Of a stretch of DNA of 64,000 nt, positions 11,101 through 20,359 are shown piece by piece. The notes under the pieces were generated by a model. The model was not told the DNA's origin. It worked only from the letters and a program-made list of their open reading frames with translations, and did no database searches. This DNA comes from Acytostelium subglobosum LB1 (lineage: Eukaryota; Evosea; Eumycetozoa; Acytosteliales; Acytosteliaceae): contig NW_012236526.1 in NCBI RefSeq assembly GCF_000787575.1, forward strand, positions 620,001-684,000, written 5' to 3'. The number at the start of each line of letters is the position of its first letter. Within the stretch, counting starts at the first letter, position 1. The translations under genes were made by a program, and so were the position numbers.

Positions 11101-11703
11101 CTCTTCCCCGAGGTGTCAAAGCTCTCTCTGAACGACTTTGGCATTGAGGGAGGCGAGATCTTGGATTCACTGTCAACACTTGTGCCGGTCGACCAGTCAC
11201 ACGAGCAACAGGAGGCGCAGCAACAGCACGAGCAACAACAACACGATTTCACCAGTACAACCACAACGGATAATTGTAACAATAATGGCAACGACAGCAG
11301 CAACAACAACAGCAGCAGTAGTTGTAGTAATAATGTAGATAATAGTAGCAGCGAGCAGCAGCAACAGCTGGCAGTGGAGGAGGTGGCCAAACCAAAGAAA
11401 CTGTACCAAAACGTCGGACACATCCTCTCACTGTGTATAGAGATCACGCACATCGTCAACAAGAGCAAGAATCATTTCCTTCGCGATGTTGTCGATGAGT
11501 GCTGTGGCGAGGGCGACTGGGACGTCATTGTGGTGCCCAAGCTCAAGAAGGAGATATCCTACAGGAACACCAAGCCCATCGGCACGGTGTCGATGCGTAA
11601 GGGCAAGGGCAAGCCAACGTTCCAACTCGTGGAGATCCAGCCCGTCACCTCCACTGGAGTGCCAATCGCCCCAACCGAGACCTCATCCAAGTTCTTCTTC
11701 TAA
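8104..11703 (+). CDS. SAPS-domain protein, PP6 phosphatase regulatory subunit-like
   Basis: Start at 8104 (MDEDEK), 1199 residues. An upstream in-frame ATG at 8032 lies inside a probable 5'UTR intron (GTATGT at 7994, AG at 8079-8080), so it was not used. Residues 1 to about 155 are an unbroken Arg/Glu/Lys-rich charged helix. A helical-repeat domain at about 162-625 carries SAPS-like signatures such as HIGSMEIIDLLLKM and, near its end, LLKDCEFVSRS. A long disordered, charged and Ser/Asn/Gln-rich insert follows. The last 100 residues again look like a SAPS tail (NVGHILSLCIEI ... GDWDVIVVPKL ... IGTVSM). SAPS proteins (yeast Sap, human PPP6R) bind the PP6/Sit4 catalytic subunit and direct it to substrates in cell-cycle and stress signalling. 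The charged N-terminal helix is not typical of the family. Assignment is by pattern only. Confidence 0.72.
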   Translation: MDEDEKLKERRRLREERRLREEEEERRQEEERLKKDEERKARREQRDRERKDREEKQKQELEEYMKKAEEERKARRDEREKRRLEEEARLAEEEERRRKEREERDRKRKEEDEEKRRIKQREIEEAKRKIQKELDEDSSSGSDADSQIDNVLSIKKKRLSAKQTVETIVQSVSAENSQLTNAGESVVAMLFTDDLKDDIMDLIQSGFKPLTDYLSLPETMLSMMQIVVDVELGSIVYDAKPEFVADTASPELRNGLARLTASFEILKGALSSVPRTVADPGNSYILDALFEVIQYQPPLPVSNLHSFTELAMSLLSRKPEVLVYICEHSDTILQSLMLHIGSMEIIDLLLKMVEVEMQLSTTGGSTNFFGAFSSSSATPAAASKEKPSWTNDLTVYIILKLNEIFNPEQLSENLETEIENITRLIVEIVKRYSKSKVAHHFCGQSFSNALLTNAFRVVLENDLTSFTPSCSIIQLVSTMIEFSSITVNPQSQDLAPIINLMFKPLVVLSDGREMTAIEAINEILSVPDFNQSLGLIRLKCINLVHSLVKANVPKLDKAIWECGILRKCVDMFFEFESNNIIHCSVETLLTPLIQRSLGSEDEEFMYHLLKDCEFVSRSVFILGDTKNINNNSNNKTLLQQAVQAQITAQQPVAVAVAPVEEPAAAPVNTSSRSVRFADSEPVVSNGTSADTPAEPQKKPRLRRKVSFAEEPEEEKPKSALESLFFRPPPAPPAEEVVVETPNNAADTTSDTSSTGSDVSVGSDITSSSGSIPTSSAAAPPSAAATNDSVASEDKKERRKKHREDSESREHRKHREHREHRESKDLRESKESKKKSKKSLEELAAENGLVNPNGEPLTPEQEKELKALRKKEKEERRKRREERRTRRAQKEANGEALTESKEEGEGDEKKKKKKHRSSHSGSSSSRKERHSSSSSKKDTNNSSVDNTASGNDDVKGVETTLSVEVSGEMTTDTTQPSNLPAWATSLDSFISEGNAEEEEVLFPEVSKLSLNDFGIEGGEILDSLSTLVPVDQSHEQQEAQQQHEQQQHDFTSTTTTDNCNNNGNDSSNNNSSSSCSNNVDNSSSEQQQQLAVEEVAKPKKLYQNVGHILSLCIEITHIVNKSKNHFLRDVVDECCGEGDWDVIVVPKLKKEISYRNTKPIGTVSMRKGKGKPTFQLVEIQPVTSTGVPIAPTETSSKFFF

Positions 11704-12264
11704 ACTTGCTCCTACCATCCTACCTACCTTCCTACCATTCTACCCTCCATCCTTCCATCCTCTTGTCTGTGTCTGTCGTTGTGTTGTACGCAACGCAGTT
11801 GTCAGCAGCCCGATGCTGGTCTCGTGTATCCAACTCGCAGCGCAGTGTCCCATACTCTTAGAACTCAACCAACTCCAACTCAATATCTCGTTTTGATCAC
11901 GTCACCCCAAAGGAGATAATAGCAACCGCCAATACATATACACCAACCAACCAACCCAACCAACCAATACCCAACCAACAGCAACCAGTCAACTTGGCTA
12001 TTTAAATAAATGATAATAATGTAAGTCAGACATCCCTCAAAGCCTGGAATTTTGGGTTTAATGTGATTGTTTGTCCAATCATGGTCAATTATGAATTCCT
12101 GGTTGACAACATACTAATCTCATTCCATCTTTGGGTATCCAATCAAACAATCCAAACTGGAATTATAAGTTCAACTGGTTATCATATTATTATAAGTTGC
12201 CAAAATGATGCTGATCAAATAATAATAGTATAATTCTAATTTGATAAATAAAATATATTGAATA
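11704..12264. other. 3' flank of the SAPS gene
   Basis: C-rich TCC/ACC-rich stretch followed by AT-rich DNA. No gene seen. AATAAA-like motifs near 12005 and 12245 could serve polyadenylation of the SAPS transcript or promoter function for the small gene that follows. Confidence 0.4.
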
Positions 12265-12402
12265 ATGTATGAATGTAGAAGATGTAATGGTGTAGGATAT
12301 GTACAATGTGCATACTGCTCTGGGGACATTTGCCAAGACAAACGCAAAGATTGTAGTACATGTAACAACACAAGAAAAGTCCAGTGTCCAAATTGTAAAT
12401 GA
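12265..12402 (+). CDS. 45-residue DnaJ-type (4 x CxxC) zinc mini-protein
   Basis: A small open frame from ATG 12265 to TGA 12402 encodes 45 residues with four CxxC pairs in regular spacing: CRRCNGVG, CAYCSGD, CSTCNNT and CPNC. This is the arrangement of the DnaJ cysteine-rich central domain, where pairs 1+4 and 2+3 each bind a zinc ion. In other organisms stand-alone DnaJ-type zinc fingers act as redox or folding helpers, but no function can be claimed here. Lys/Arg residues between the pairs and a termination codon right after the last pair make a compact domain. An upstream exon cannot be excluded, but no good acceptor keeps the first cysteine. Chance occurrence of four evenly placed CxxC motifs in 45 codons is unlikely. 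Confidence 0.6.
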   Translation: MYECRRCNGVGYVQCAYCSGDICQDKRKDCSTCNNTRKVQCPNCK

Positions 12403-12535
12403 ATCTGATCATCAACATTCCCAGACTCGCCATGTAATGTCACCTCCTTAGTCAATCCTTATTCCCTCAAAGTGGAATTATTCCCTGATTGATCAATCAA
12501 TCAAAAAAAATAAATGAATGATTATTAGTTATAAT

Positions 12536-14371
12536 TTACTTTCCAGGTTGTTGTTGTTGCTTCTTCTCCTCCAACAACTTGATCAATCTCTCGCGAGATG
12601 GTGCAGCCTTGTCCTTCTGGATGAGTAGCGAATCAGAGTTGAATATCTCATTCTTGGTGTAGACGAGCCAGGAGAAGAATGATATGAAACCAAGCACATG
12701 TCCACCAATCCAATAGGGTGCATAGCGTTCGATCTTGGGCAGAATATAGTACCATGGATACAAAGAGTAGATGCCCGCCAGGTAGAAGTAGAACTTCTCC
12801 TTGGTCGTGTCCAGCTTCTTCCTCTGATCGTTGTACAGCGTGGTCATGGCGCCCACAAAGAATATTGGTATGGCCGCCGTGATGATCGATGTGCGGAAGC
12901 CGTTGCGAAGGATGGCGCGCATCGGCAGCTTGTTCCTGGCGCTCTCGATGCAGCCCCAGACAAAGCCACCAGCACTCGTGTGCAGATAGAGCAGCCAGCC
13001 CGACTCGACTAGCTGTCGCTTGGCGCTCTGCAGCGAGCTGGCCTCGATCAGACTCTCCTCGCGCGAGTATGTTTCCATCGACAGTCGCTCCTCTGGCGTG
13101 ACCTTGAGCTCGGACGCCGCTTGATGATTGTTTATACAGGTGTGCGAGATCACCAAGAGTGCAGTGTGGAAGGCTTGTTTCCTCATCACCTGATATTCAT
13201 TCAATTCCTCCAGTGCAGTGATCGCGCCAGCATTAGCAAGTGGCAGGCGGGCGTCCTCATGCGACGCCATCCTCGACATTGTGACACCAAGTGACTTCCT
13301 CACATATGCCGGTAAGTAATGTGTAGTTGACAGTCTAACGATCCTTGGGATCACAGAGTAGTCAGTGACTATATTGATTGATCAGGATAGTTAGTATCAT
13401 TGATTGATTGATTGATTGAAATGAATGAGTTGAATGAGAGATATATACTGTAGAGTGATGCATTCTCGATGGTCTTGACAGCGTAGACATTGAGGTCAAT
13501 GTTGGAGTAGTCCTCAATCACATCCAATAGGTGATTGATGTTCTTTGCTGAAGCCAATACCTTCTTGATTGATTCATTGTTGCTTGAGCACTCTGATAAA
13601 GTCTTGAGCTTTGTCTCCATTATTGACAACTCTGTGATGGTACTCAGTTCTCCAACGATCTGATCAGCATACTTTAAGTAGTATTCAGTGTCATCATTGG
13701 TCGATAGGAATACTAACATTGATTGATTAAGTTGATTGATAGAGTGAGTTGAATGAATGATTGAATGAGTTGAATGAATGAGTGCGATACATACCAGCCA
13801 TGCCCAAGGCTACAACACCCCATACTCCAAATGATATGGCATTCCTTGTGAGCATCTGTCTGAATGGTGACGCCTTCTGTTGCTGTTGTTGTTGTTGTTG
13901 ATGTTGATGATCTTGACCAGGTTCATGTTCTTGTCCAGTCTCGTTGTAGTCTTGCTTCTGTCGTTGAGTCTGTCGTGACAACTGTTCCAGTAGAGTTCTC
14001 CTATTCTCAATTGTAAGTTGTTCCTTTTGTTTATCAGCATCCTCTCCAATGTCCTTGTTGTCATTTGAAGTTGATGTTGTGTCCTTTGTTTGTTGTGGCT
14101 GTTGTGGCTGTTGTGGCTGTTGTGGCTGTTGTGGTTGTTGTGGTGGTGGTGGTGTTGTCTTTGGGGCCTTGCCTTTGTAGTTGTTGTTGTTGTTGCCCTT
14201 TGAGGAGTAGTTACGGTATGTGTTTAAGTTGTAGATGTTTGATGATGACAATGATCCTTGACCAACTACAACAAGAATGCTTTTGTTAAAGTCTTGGGCT
14301 GAGTGTGATAGTGCTGTGGCTAGGACAGACCTCGACTGAGGTGTCAGTAACCTTCTGCATCCAGTCAACAT
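12536..14371 (-). CDS. Mitochondrial-type membrane protein with armadillo-like segment
   Basis: Three exons: 14371-13795, 13712-13449 and 13368-12536, giving 557 residues. Both introns start GTATGT or GTATAT, end TAG, and keep phase 1. The N terminus is Arg/Ser/Leu-rich without acids for about 25 residues, like a mitochondrial presequence. A Pro-Gln repeat and Gln/Asn-rich linkers follow, then a hydrophobic segment around residues 176-198 (SFGVWGVVALGMAVF). Helical repeats resembling ARM units come next (VYAVKTIENASLY; ANAGAITALEEL). The C-terminal third has about four hydrophobic segments, including a Gly-rich one (SAGGFVWGC) and IITAAIPIFFVGAMTTLY, and ends with a charged KKQQQQPGK tail. 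I do not recognise the family. A Tim17/22-like C-terminal fold is only a weak possibility. Confidence 0.65.
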
Positions 14372-15389
14372 GATGATTCGTTATCTTTTGCTGTAGTGAA
14401 TAGACGAATGACGAATGATTGTGGATCAATCAAAAATGAGTTCAAGTTCAAGTCTCACACACAATATGATCAGTCGTCATTTCACCAAACATGAGATTCA
14501 ACATTTATAACTATGATCATATGATTTAAACATATTTATATATCTCAACAATGTCATCATCATATGTTCACTTAGGGTCGACCTGAGGTGGACTTCACCT
14601 CAAGTTCAAGTATCGAACTACTTTGGTAATGAACAAAAGGGTAGGTGTGTGGTTAACAATGCCATTGAATAGGACCCGACTAGACCACTGTGTACAAGAC
14701 AGGCAAACCATTCAACCAACTTGACAATAAACTCACACACACCTGATCTGTCAATCAATCAATCAATCACACACAATCACGATCACAAATAAACACACAC
14801 ATACACACACACACACACATACCACCATTGTGCCATCAAGTGACATAAACACTGTCAACCAACACACATACCCCTAACACGAGCAATGACATACCAAATG
14901 TCATACACACATAAATGAACATACATCCAATAATGGATGATTGTTATAAACATCAATCATCAGACCTTTGGCCTTTTGCAACGGATCGGCTAGGCCCAAT
15001 TCAACTAAACAACAACTACAACTACAACGACATTCATACATCTTGTAGGGCCTGGCACATGAGTGTGTGTGTGTGTGGGCGGTGTATCTGTGATCCATCA
15101 ATTATAACAACTTAATAATTAAGTTTGTTCGTTTAATTAACACCTCCCGCCATTCCAACTGGAACAAGACATTATTATTATTGTCAAAGTTGGTGGAGTG
15201 ATGGATAGGGAGGGCACGGCATGGCACACACACACACCCTTAGCCGCTTGCCGCCAGATGGACCATCCATCAATCAATCAATCAATCAGTCCCAATCAAT
15301 CATTATATTAATTTACATTCCAAATCAAATATAGTATTATATATATCTATTATTAATTGTATACTTATTACTCGATCAAACAAACAAAT
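14372..15389. other. Divergent promoter region
   Basis: 1.0 kb between two outward-reading genes. It contains CA tracts at about 14790-14820, TCAA repeats at 14752-14768 and 15266-15287, and AT-rich DNA directly before the lyase start. No gene or RNA signal recognised. Confidence 0.45.
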
Positions 15390-17930
15390 ATGAATATATT
15401 ATATTTATTGTCCATCACATTGATGATGATGATGGCGACAGCCACGGCACAATCCGATAACTTTTATACATTGCAACAAAGATACTTTGATTATTATGTT
15501 GCCCAAGTCAACTCTTCAACTGTGTCCCAAGTGCAACAGTTGATGTCCAACATTCAGGCCGATGGAAGCTGGTCCAATGTCAACTACCAAGACACCAACG
15601 CCATCCAGTGGCAGCCATTGGTACACGTCAACAACTTCCTGTCGATGGCCGCCGTCTACTCGGCCGACCACCCCGGCAACAACCTGCATCAGAGCGACGA
15701 CCTGCTCAACAAGACCCTGCTGGCCCTCGACTTTTGGCTGGCCAACTCCACCGGCTTCTCCTCGTCCAACTGGATCCACACGGAGCTCTCGCCCTCCGTG
15801 CCCCTCAGTGCCGGATGTTTCCTGCTGGCCAACCAAACACATTTGAATGAGACCCGTCGCGACCTTTTGTTGCCAATCCTAAACAAGGCTGCATTGGGCA
15901 ATGGAACATTCCAAGGTGCAATCAAAGTGCTCGTTGCCAAGATCAATGTGCTCAAGTCATTCATCATCCAAGACGAATCAGTCACCTCTGCCGCCTTTGT
16001 AGTAGCCTGGAGCACCCTCACCTACACCGCCGGCAATACCGATGGCATCAAGATTGATGGTAGCTTCTTCCAAGGTGATCCAGTAAGTACCCCAACCTAT
16101 TCTGGAACCATCCACACGATCACTAATTCGCTCACTCAATCAATCAATCAAACATAGTTGGTAGTCAATGGATACCATGGCGCTTCATACTTGAATGATG
16201 TTCTCACAATGATCGTGTTGACGGATAATACTTCTTTTGTTGCCGGTAATGCTGGCCAGGAGGTATTCGCTACCATGGCCCTTCAGGGCTCGCAGTGGAT
16301 GTCATACTCTCTCAATGGTGGCACGTTCTGGCATTCACAGGTGGTGAGCTTTGCCTTGGGCATCCCAGATGGCACCCTGTTCAGTGGCATCGACCCCAAC
16401 CTCTTCTGGCAGTCACCCTTGAAGAACTCTGAGTTCCAAGTGTGGGGCAGCCGTATCAACGGCACCAACACCCTGCTCCCAAGTGGCAACCGTCAGTTCT
16501 GGTACAGTGACCTTGTCGTGCATGCTCGCCAGAACTACATGGCCAGCTTGCGATTCACATCAAAGCGCACAATCAACTCCCAGTGTCAGTTGGGCAACGG
16601 CTACACCACCCAGAAGATCGCCGATGGCTCGTTCCTGCTAATTGTCGATGGCAGCGAGTACTTCAACATCTATCCCTTGTGGGACTGGCAGAGGATTCCG
16701 GGCATCACCTCCGAGGTCAACGACACCCAGGTCGCCTGTAGCGCTGTGCGTGCTGTCGGCACCACCAAGTTTGACGGCTCACTCTCTGATGGAGATTATG
16801 GCATTGCCGCCATGGACCTTGCACCCACCTACTCCACCGTGCGCGGCAAGAAGGCTTGGTTCATGTTTGACGACCAGATCGTGTTCCTCGGCACCAACAT
16901 CACCAACACACTCAACACGGCCACATTGCTCACTTCGATCGAGCAGAAGTTCGATGGAGGCAACAACATATTCACAAGCAATAACTCGGCCAGTCCATTG
17001 CCAAAGGGCGGCATCAACACGTTCACCAATGTGTCTTGGGTCCACCATGGCCAGGTAGGCATCCTCTTCCCAGACGTCTACAACAAGACCAATGCGGCCC
17101 CAGTTACCGTCAACGTGGGCACACAGGGCAAGGGCGCATCGTGGCAGTACGTCGGCACCGACTCCAAGGGCACCAATGGAGACATCTACAGCGTCTACCT
17201 CAGCCACACTGCTGGTGGCGCAGTCCAGAACCAGTACCAATACATAATGTTCCCCAACATGATGTACAACACCTTCACCTCGCAACTGGATACGCTGGCC
17301 AAGTTGATCACAGTCATTCGTAATGATGACTCTGTGCAGGCCGTCGCACATAGGACACTCAACAATCTTCAGATGGTCTTCTGGAAGCCTCAACAGACCG
17401 TGACCACACCCTATGGCTTCAAGGTGACCTCGCAGTTCCCAATCTTGATCCAAGTGCTCATGATCAATGAGACCAACTACGACATCACAGTGAGTGATCC
17501 AACACAATTGTTGGCATCCAACATTGTTGTGTTCCAATACCTGGAGCTCAAGGGTGACTTCTGTGTGTTTGACAAGGCGACCAACTACTCGACGGTCACC
17601 TTCTCATTGCCATCGGGCAAGTTTGTAGGATCATCGATCAAGAAGCATTATCTGGTGTTGAGTCATCCAGTGCCACCAGTGTCAACAACAGGAGCAAACC
17701 CAACTATTGGCACATCGACAACAGCCGATGGCACAATGACCACCTCAACAACAGCCGATGGCACAACAACTGGATTAACTACGGGAACAACCACTGGCAC
17801 TACCACTGGCAGCACAACCTCGCCATCAGACTCGACCACAACAGAAAAAACAACGTCCAGCACTGATCGCCTCATTCCGGGCATGGTGGTCATTTGTATC
17901 CTCATGGTCATTAGTCTTCTTACCTTGTAA
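15390..17930 (+). CDS. Polysaccharide lyase family 8 (hyaluronate/chondroitin lyase-like), membrane-anchored
   Basis: Two exons, 15390-16082 and 16158-17930, join in phase 0 to give 821 residues. Start at 15390 gives a clear signal peptide (NILYLLSITLMMMMATATAQS); the ATG at 15357 is less likely. The N-terminal alpha/alpha-toroid region has NWIHTELSPSVPL, matching the NW..EI..P signature of PL8 enzymes, and DGSFFQ ... NGYHGASY near the active site. A large beta-sandwich part follows. The C terminus is a Thr/Gly-rich stalk (about residues 730-795), then a hydrophobic end (IPGMVVICILMVISLLTL), suggesting a GPI or transmembrane anchor on the cell surface. PL8 enzymes cleave uronic-acid polysaccharides by beta-elimination. 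With the splice used here the usual catalytic His of SFxQH is Gly (QGDP); an alternative donor at CAAG/gtgatc with acceptor ggtag changes this stretch but does not restore it. Confidence 0.78.
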
Positions 17931-17990
17931 TAATAAAGCGCGACTCAATCAACAAATCAATCAATCAATGAACAGGTGGGCATCAATTCT

Positions 17991-19926
17991 TTATTGTTTG
18001 ATGACACGGATGAACCAGATCTCGACGTTGTTGGTACCTGTGACCACCAACTTGAAGTCAGCGTTGCCAGGTTGGACGGTGTTCTTGAAGTGTGCGTCGG
18101 GGATGGTGAAGGTGGCGGTGGTTAGATTGCCAGATGAGCCAGCTTGGACCACAGGATCAGTGAGAACAGTGGCACCCGCAGAGTTGACGTAGGACAGCAC
18201 CCATGAAGTTGCGCGATTGTCTAGGAATACAACTTTGATCTTGACAGGTCCAGATGGAGTCACGGGGGTGATGAACTCATCATCAAGATAGAAGACAATT
18301 GATGTGTTTCCATTGGCTACATTAGTTTGAAGACCTTCATATGCAATACCATTGTTGCTTCCACCCTCCTCCTTGACTACATTGGTGTACTTGGTCGTTC
18401 CACGTTGTGTGATGGCACCAGCAACATCACGTTGAGTTAGGAAACGCTCATAATTCTTGATGTAGGGGGCACCCTTCCATGAGAAGCCATAATCAAAGTT
18501 GTCTTGGGCTTGTCTCAGAGCAGCCCATGCCTCAAATGAATTGTTTGGCCAGCGTCCAAGGTTGAATCGTACCCAGTTGTACAGGTCAGGATAGGTGCGG
18601 ATGTATGAATCATTGTCGACCAAGTATAGCCAGTTGACACCCATCTGCAAAGCCTTGAGATTGGACATCTTGACAGCATAGGCCAATACATTGGAGGCAG
18701 TTGTGTAGCCACAAGCATTGAAGCACTCATTCTCTGTAGCAATCACCCTCTTTGGATTTGCCTGCAATGGCCAAGTCTTGTTCAAAACCATGTATCCATT
18801 GGCATCAACTTTGACTCCATAAGCTGGAATGTGAGATAAATGGAAGTTGGATATCTCTGTGATACCAGTGCGAATACCCATTCCCTTGGACACAGCATAA
18901 GTTGCCCATAGGTTCTTTGAAGCTGGCCACTGATCAATGTCGAAACTATATTTCCAGAGTTAGTTAGTATAAGTGGATGGCAATGATATTAATAATGACA
19001 ATCACATACGGATAATCCTCACCAGTATAGATCAACTTGTAAGCAAAGTCATCTGATGGATCATTGTTCTCACCATTGAACATGTACACAAGATCATCGA
19101 CCATTGTACGGAACCAAGTATCAAACACCTGATAGGTCAATCCCTTGGCAATGTACTTTCCAACAACGTCAAAGTCAAACTCACACCAGTTGAATGCACC
19201 TGGAACTTGTACCTAAGTATCAATCCAACTAATATTAGTTTGATTGATATGATGGATAACCTTACTAGCACTTACAAACTTCATCCTAGGGTCGGCTCTC
19301 ATGTTCATTGTAACAAAGAACTATGTTTTGTGATTGGTTAGTTATGTATGACTCAAGGAATGAATAACATCTTTGAATTGCTTCACATACATGGCGATAC
19401 ATCTTCTTGAGTTCACCCCAAACACATGGATTCCAGATTGGAAGATGATACTCATTATCATAGTCCTGGACACTTGCAGTCACTTGGCAATATGATTGAA
19501 TCCATGATGGTGCCCACTTAATATGGAGAAGTATATTCAATTATTAGGATAAAAAGGATTAGATATGTCATTCATATTGTATGTACATACAGTTGAACCA
19601 GAGTTCCAGATACGCAACCAAAATGGAGATGTTGTAGAGTTCTGTGATGCGAATGTTCCAAAGGGCATCTCTTTGATGGTGGCTGCAATGTTGGTTGCAT
19701 AAACATCCTTGCTTGGATTGACTTGCTTCCAAGCAACATCGAATGACTTTACATTGATGTTAACTGCTGGTGTGGCCGCTTCAGAGTAGAATCCAGAGTT
19801 TGGTACTACAGTTACACCTGCTGGGAGAGACCAATCCTCACCCAGTGCCACTGTTGGTGTGACAGCTGACTCAGTTGTGGATGATATCACTAATAAATAA
19901 AGTAATACAATTACTTGTCTATACAT
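17991..19926 (-). CDS. Secreted protein of unknown function, possibly glycoside-hydrolase-like
   Basis: Five exons: 19926-19591, 19516-19391, 19320-19276, 19212-19010 and 18945-17991, giving 554 residues with consistent phases. A signal peptide covers residues 1-20 (MYRQVIVLLYLLVIS). The mature part is rich in aromatic residues and reads like a barrel enzyme (FWLRIWNSGS, WAPSWIQ, FNWCEFDFD, VNWLYLVDNDS), followed from about residue 445 by a beta-sandwich-like C-terminal domain (VKIKVVFLDNRATSW). No catalytic motif is certain, so the enzyme idea is an inference. Its stop codon lies 60 bases from the stop of the convergent polysaccharide lyase, with AATAAA-like signals for both genes between them. 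Confidence 0.6.
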
Positions 19927-20359
19927 ATTTAATTGATTGATTGATTGAATTTAATAAGTAAATAAAGAGGCGGGTACTATTTAAAAAGCAAATGCATATT
20001 CTTGACTGGATCATCATTCTCGATCATATCTCTAGATTGATGGTGATGTGTTAGAATGTGATCCGAGTACTAGATATTTGAGAATGTCGGGGTAAGATGT
20101 CCAAGAACCCATTGTCAGGGCAATGATGGCTTTTTATTGGTTTGTCAAGTTATCAATATCTGAATTGGATCTCTTGTATTGTGATCCAAAAACAGGATAT
20201 GAGTTATGGGTGGGGGTGCAAATGTGATCGAATGGTTACAACGACACGCTTCGATCACACCTCGAACACTCTCGACTGATGGATTGGTTGATTGATTGGT
20301 TGTTTGAATACCGGATGATTAAGAATCGGAACTTGGGCTGGACAACTGATTCAGACAGA
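19927..20359. other. Spacer between two minus-strand genes
   Basis: Promoter side of the secreted-protein gene and 3' flank of the ankyrin gene. TTGA repeats sit near 19931-19947 and 20283-20303. No gene seen. Confidence 0.4.
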
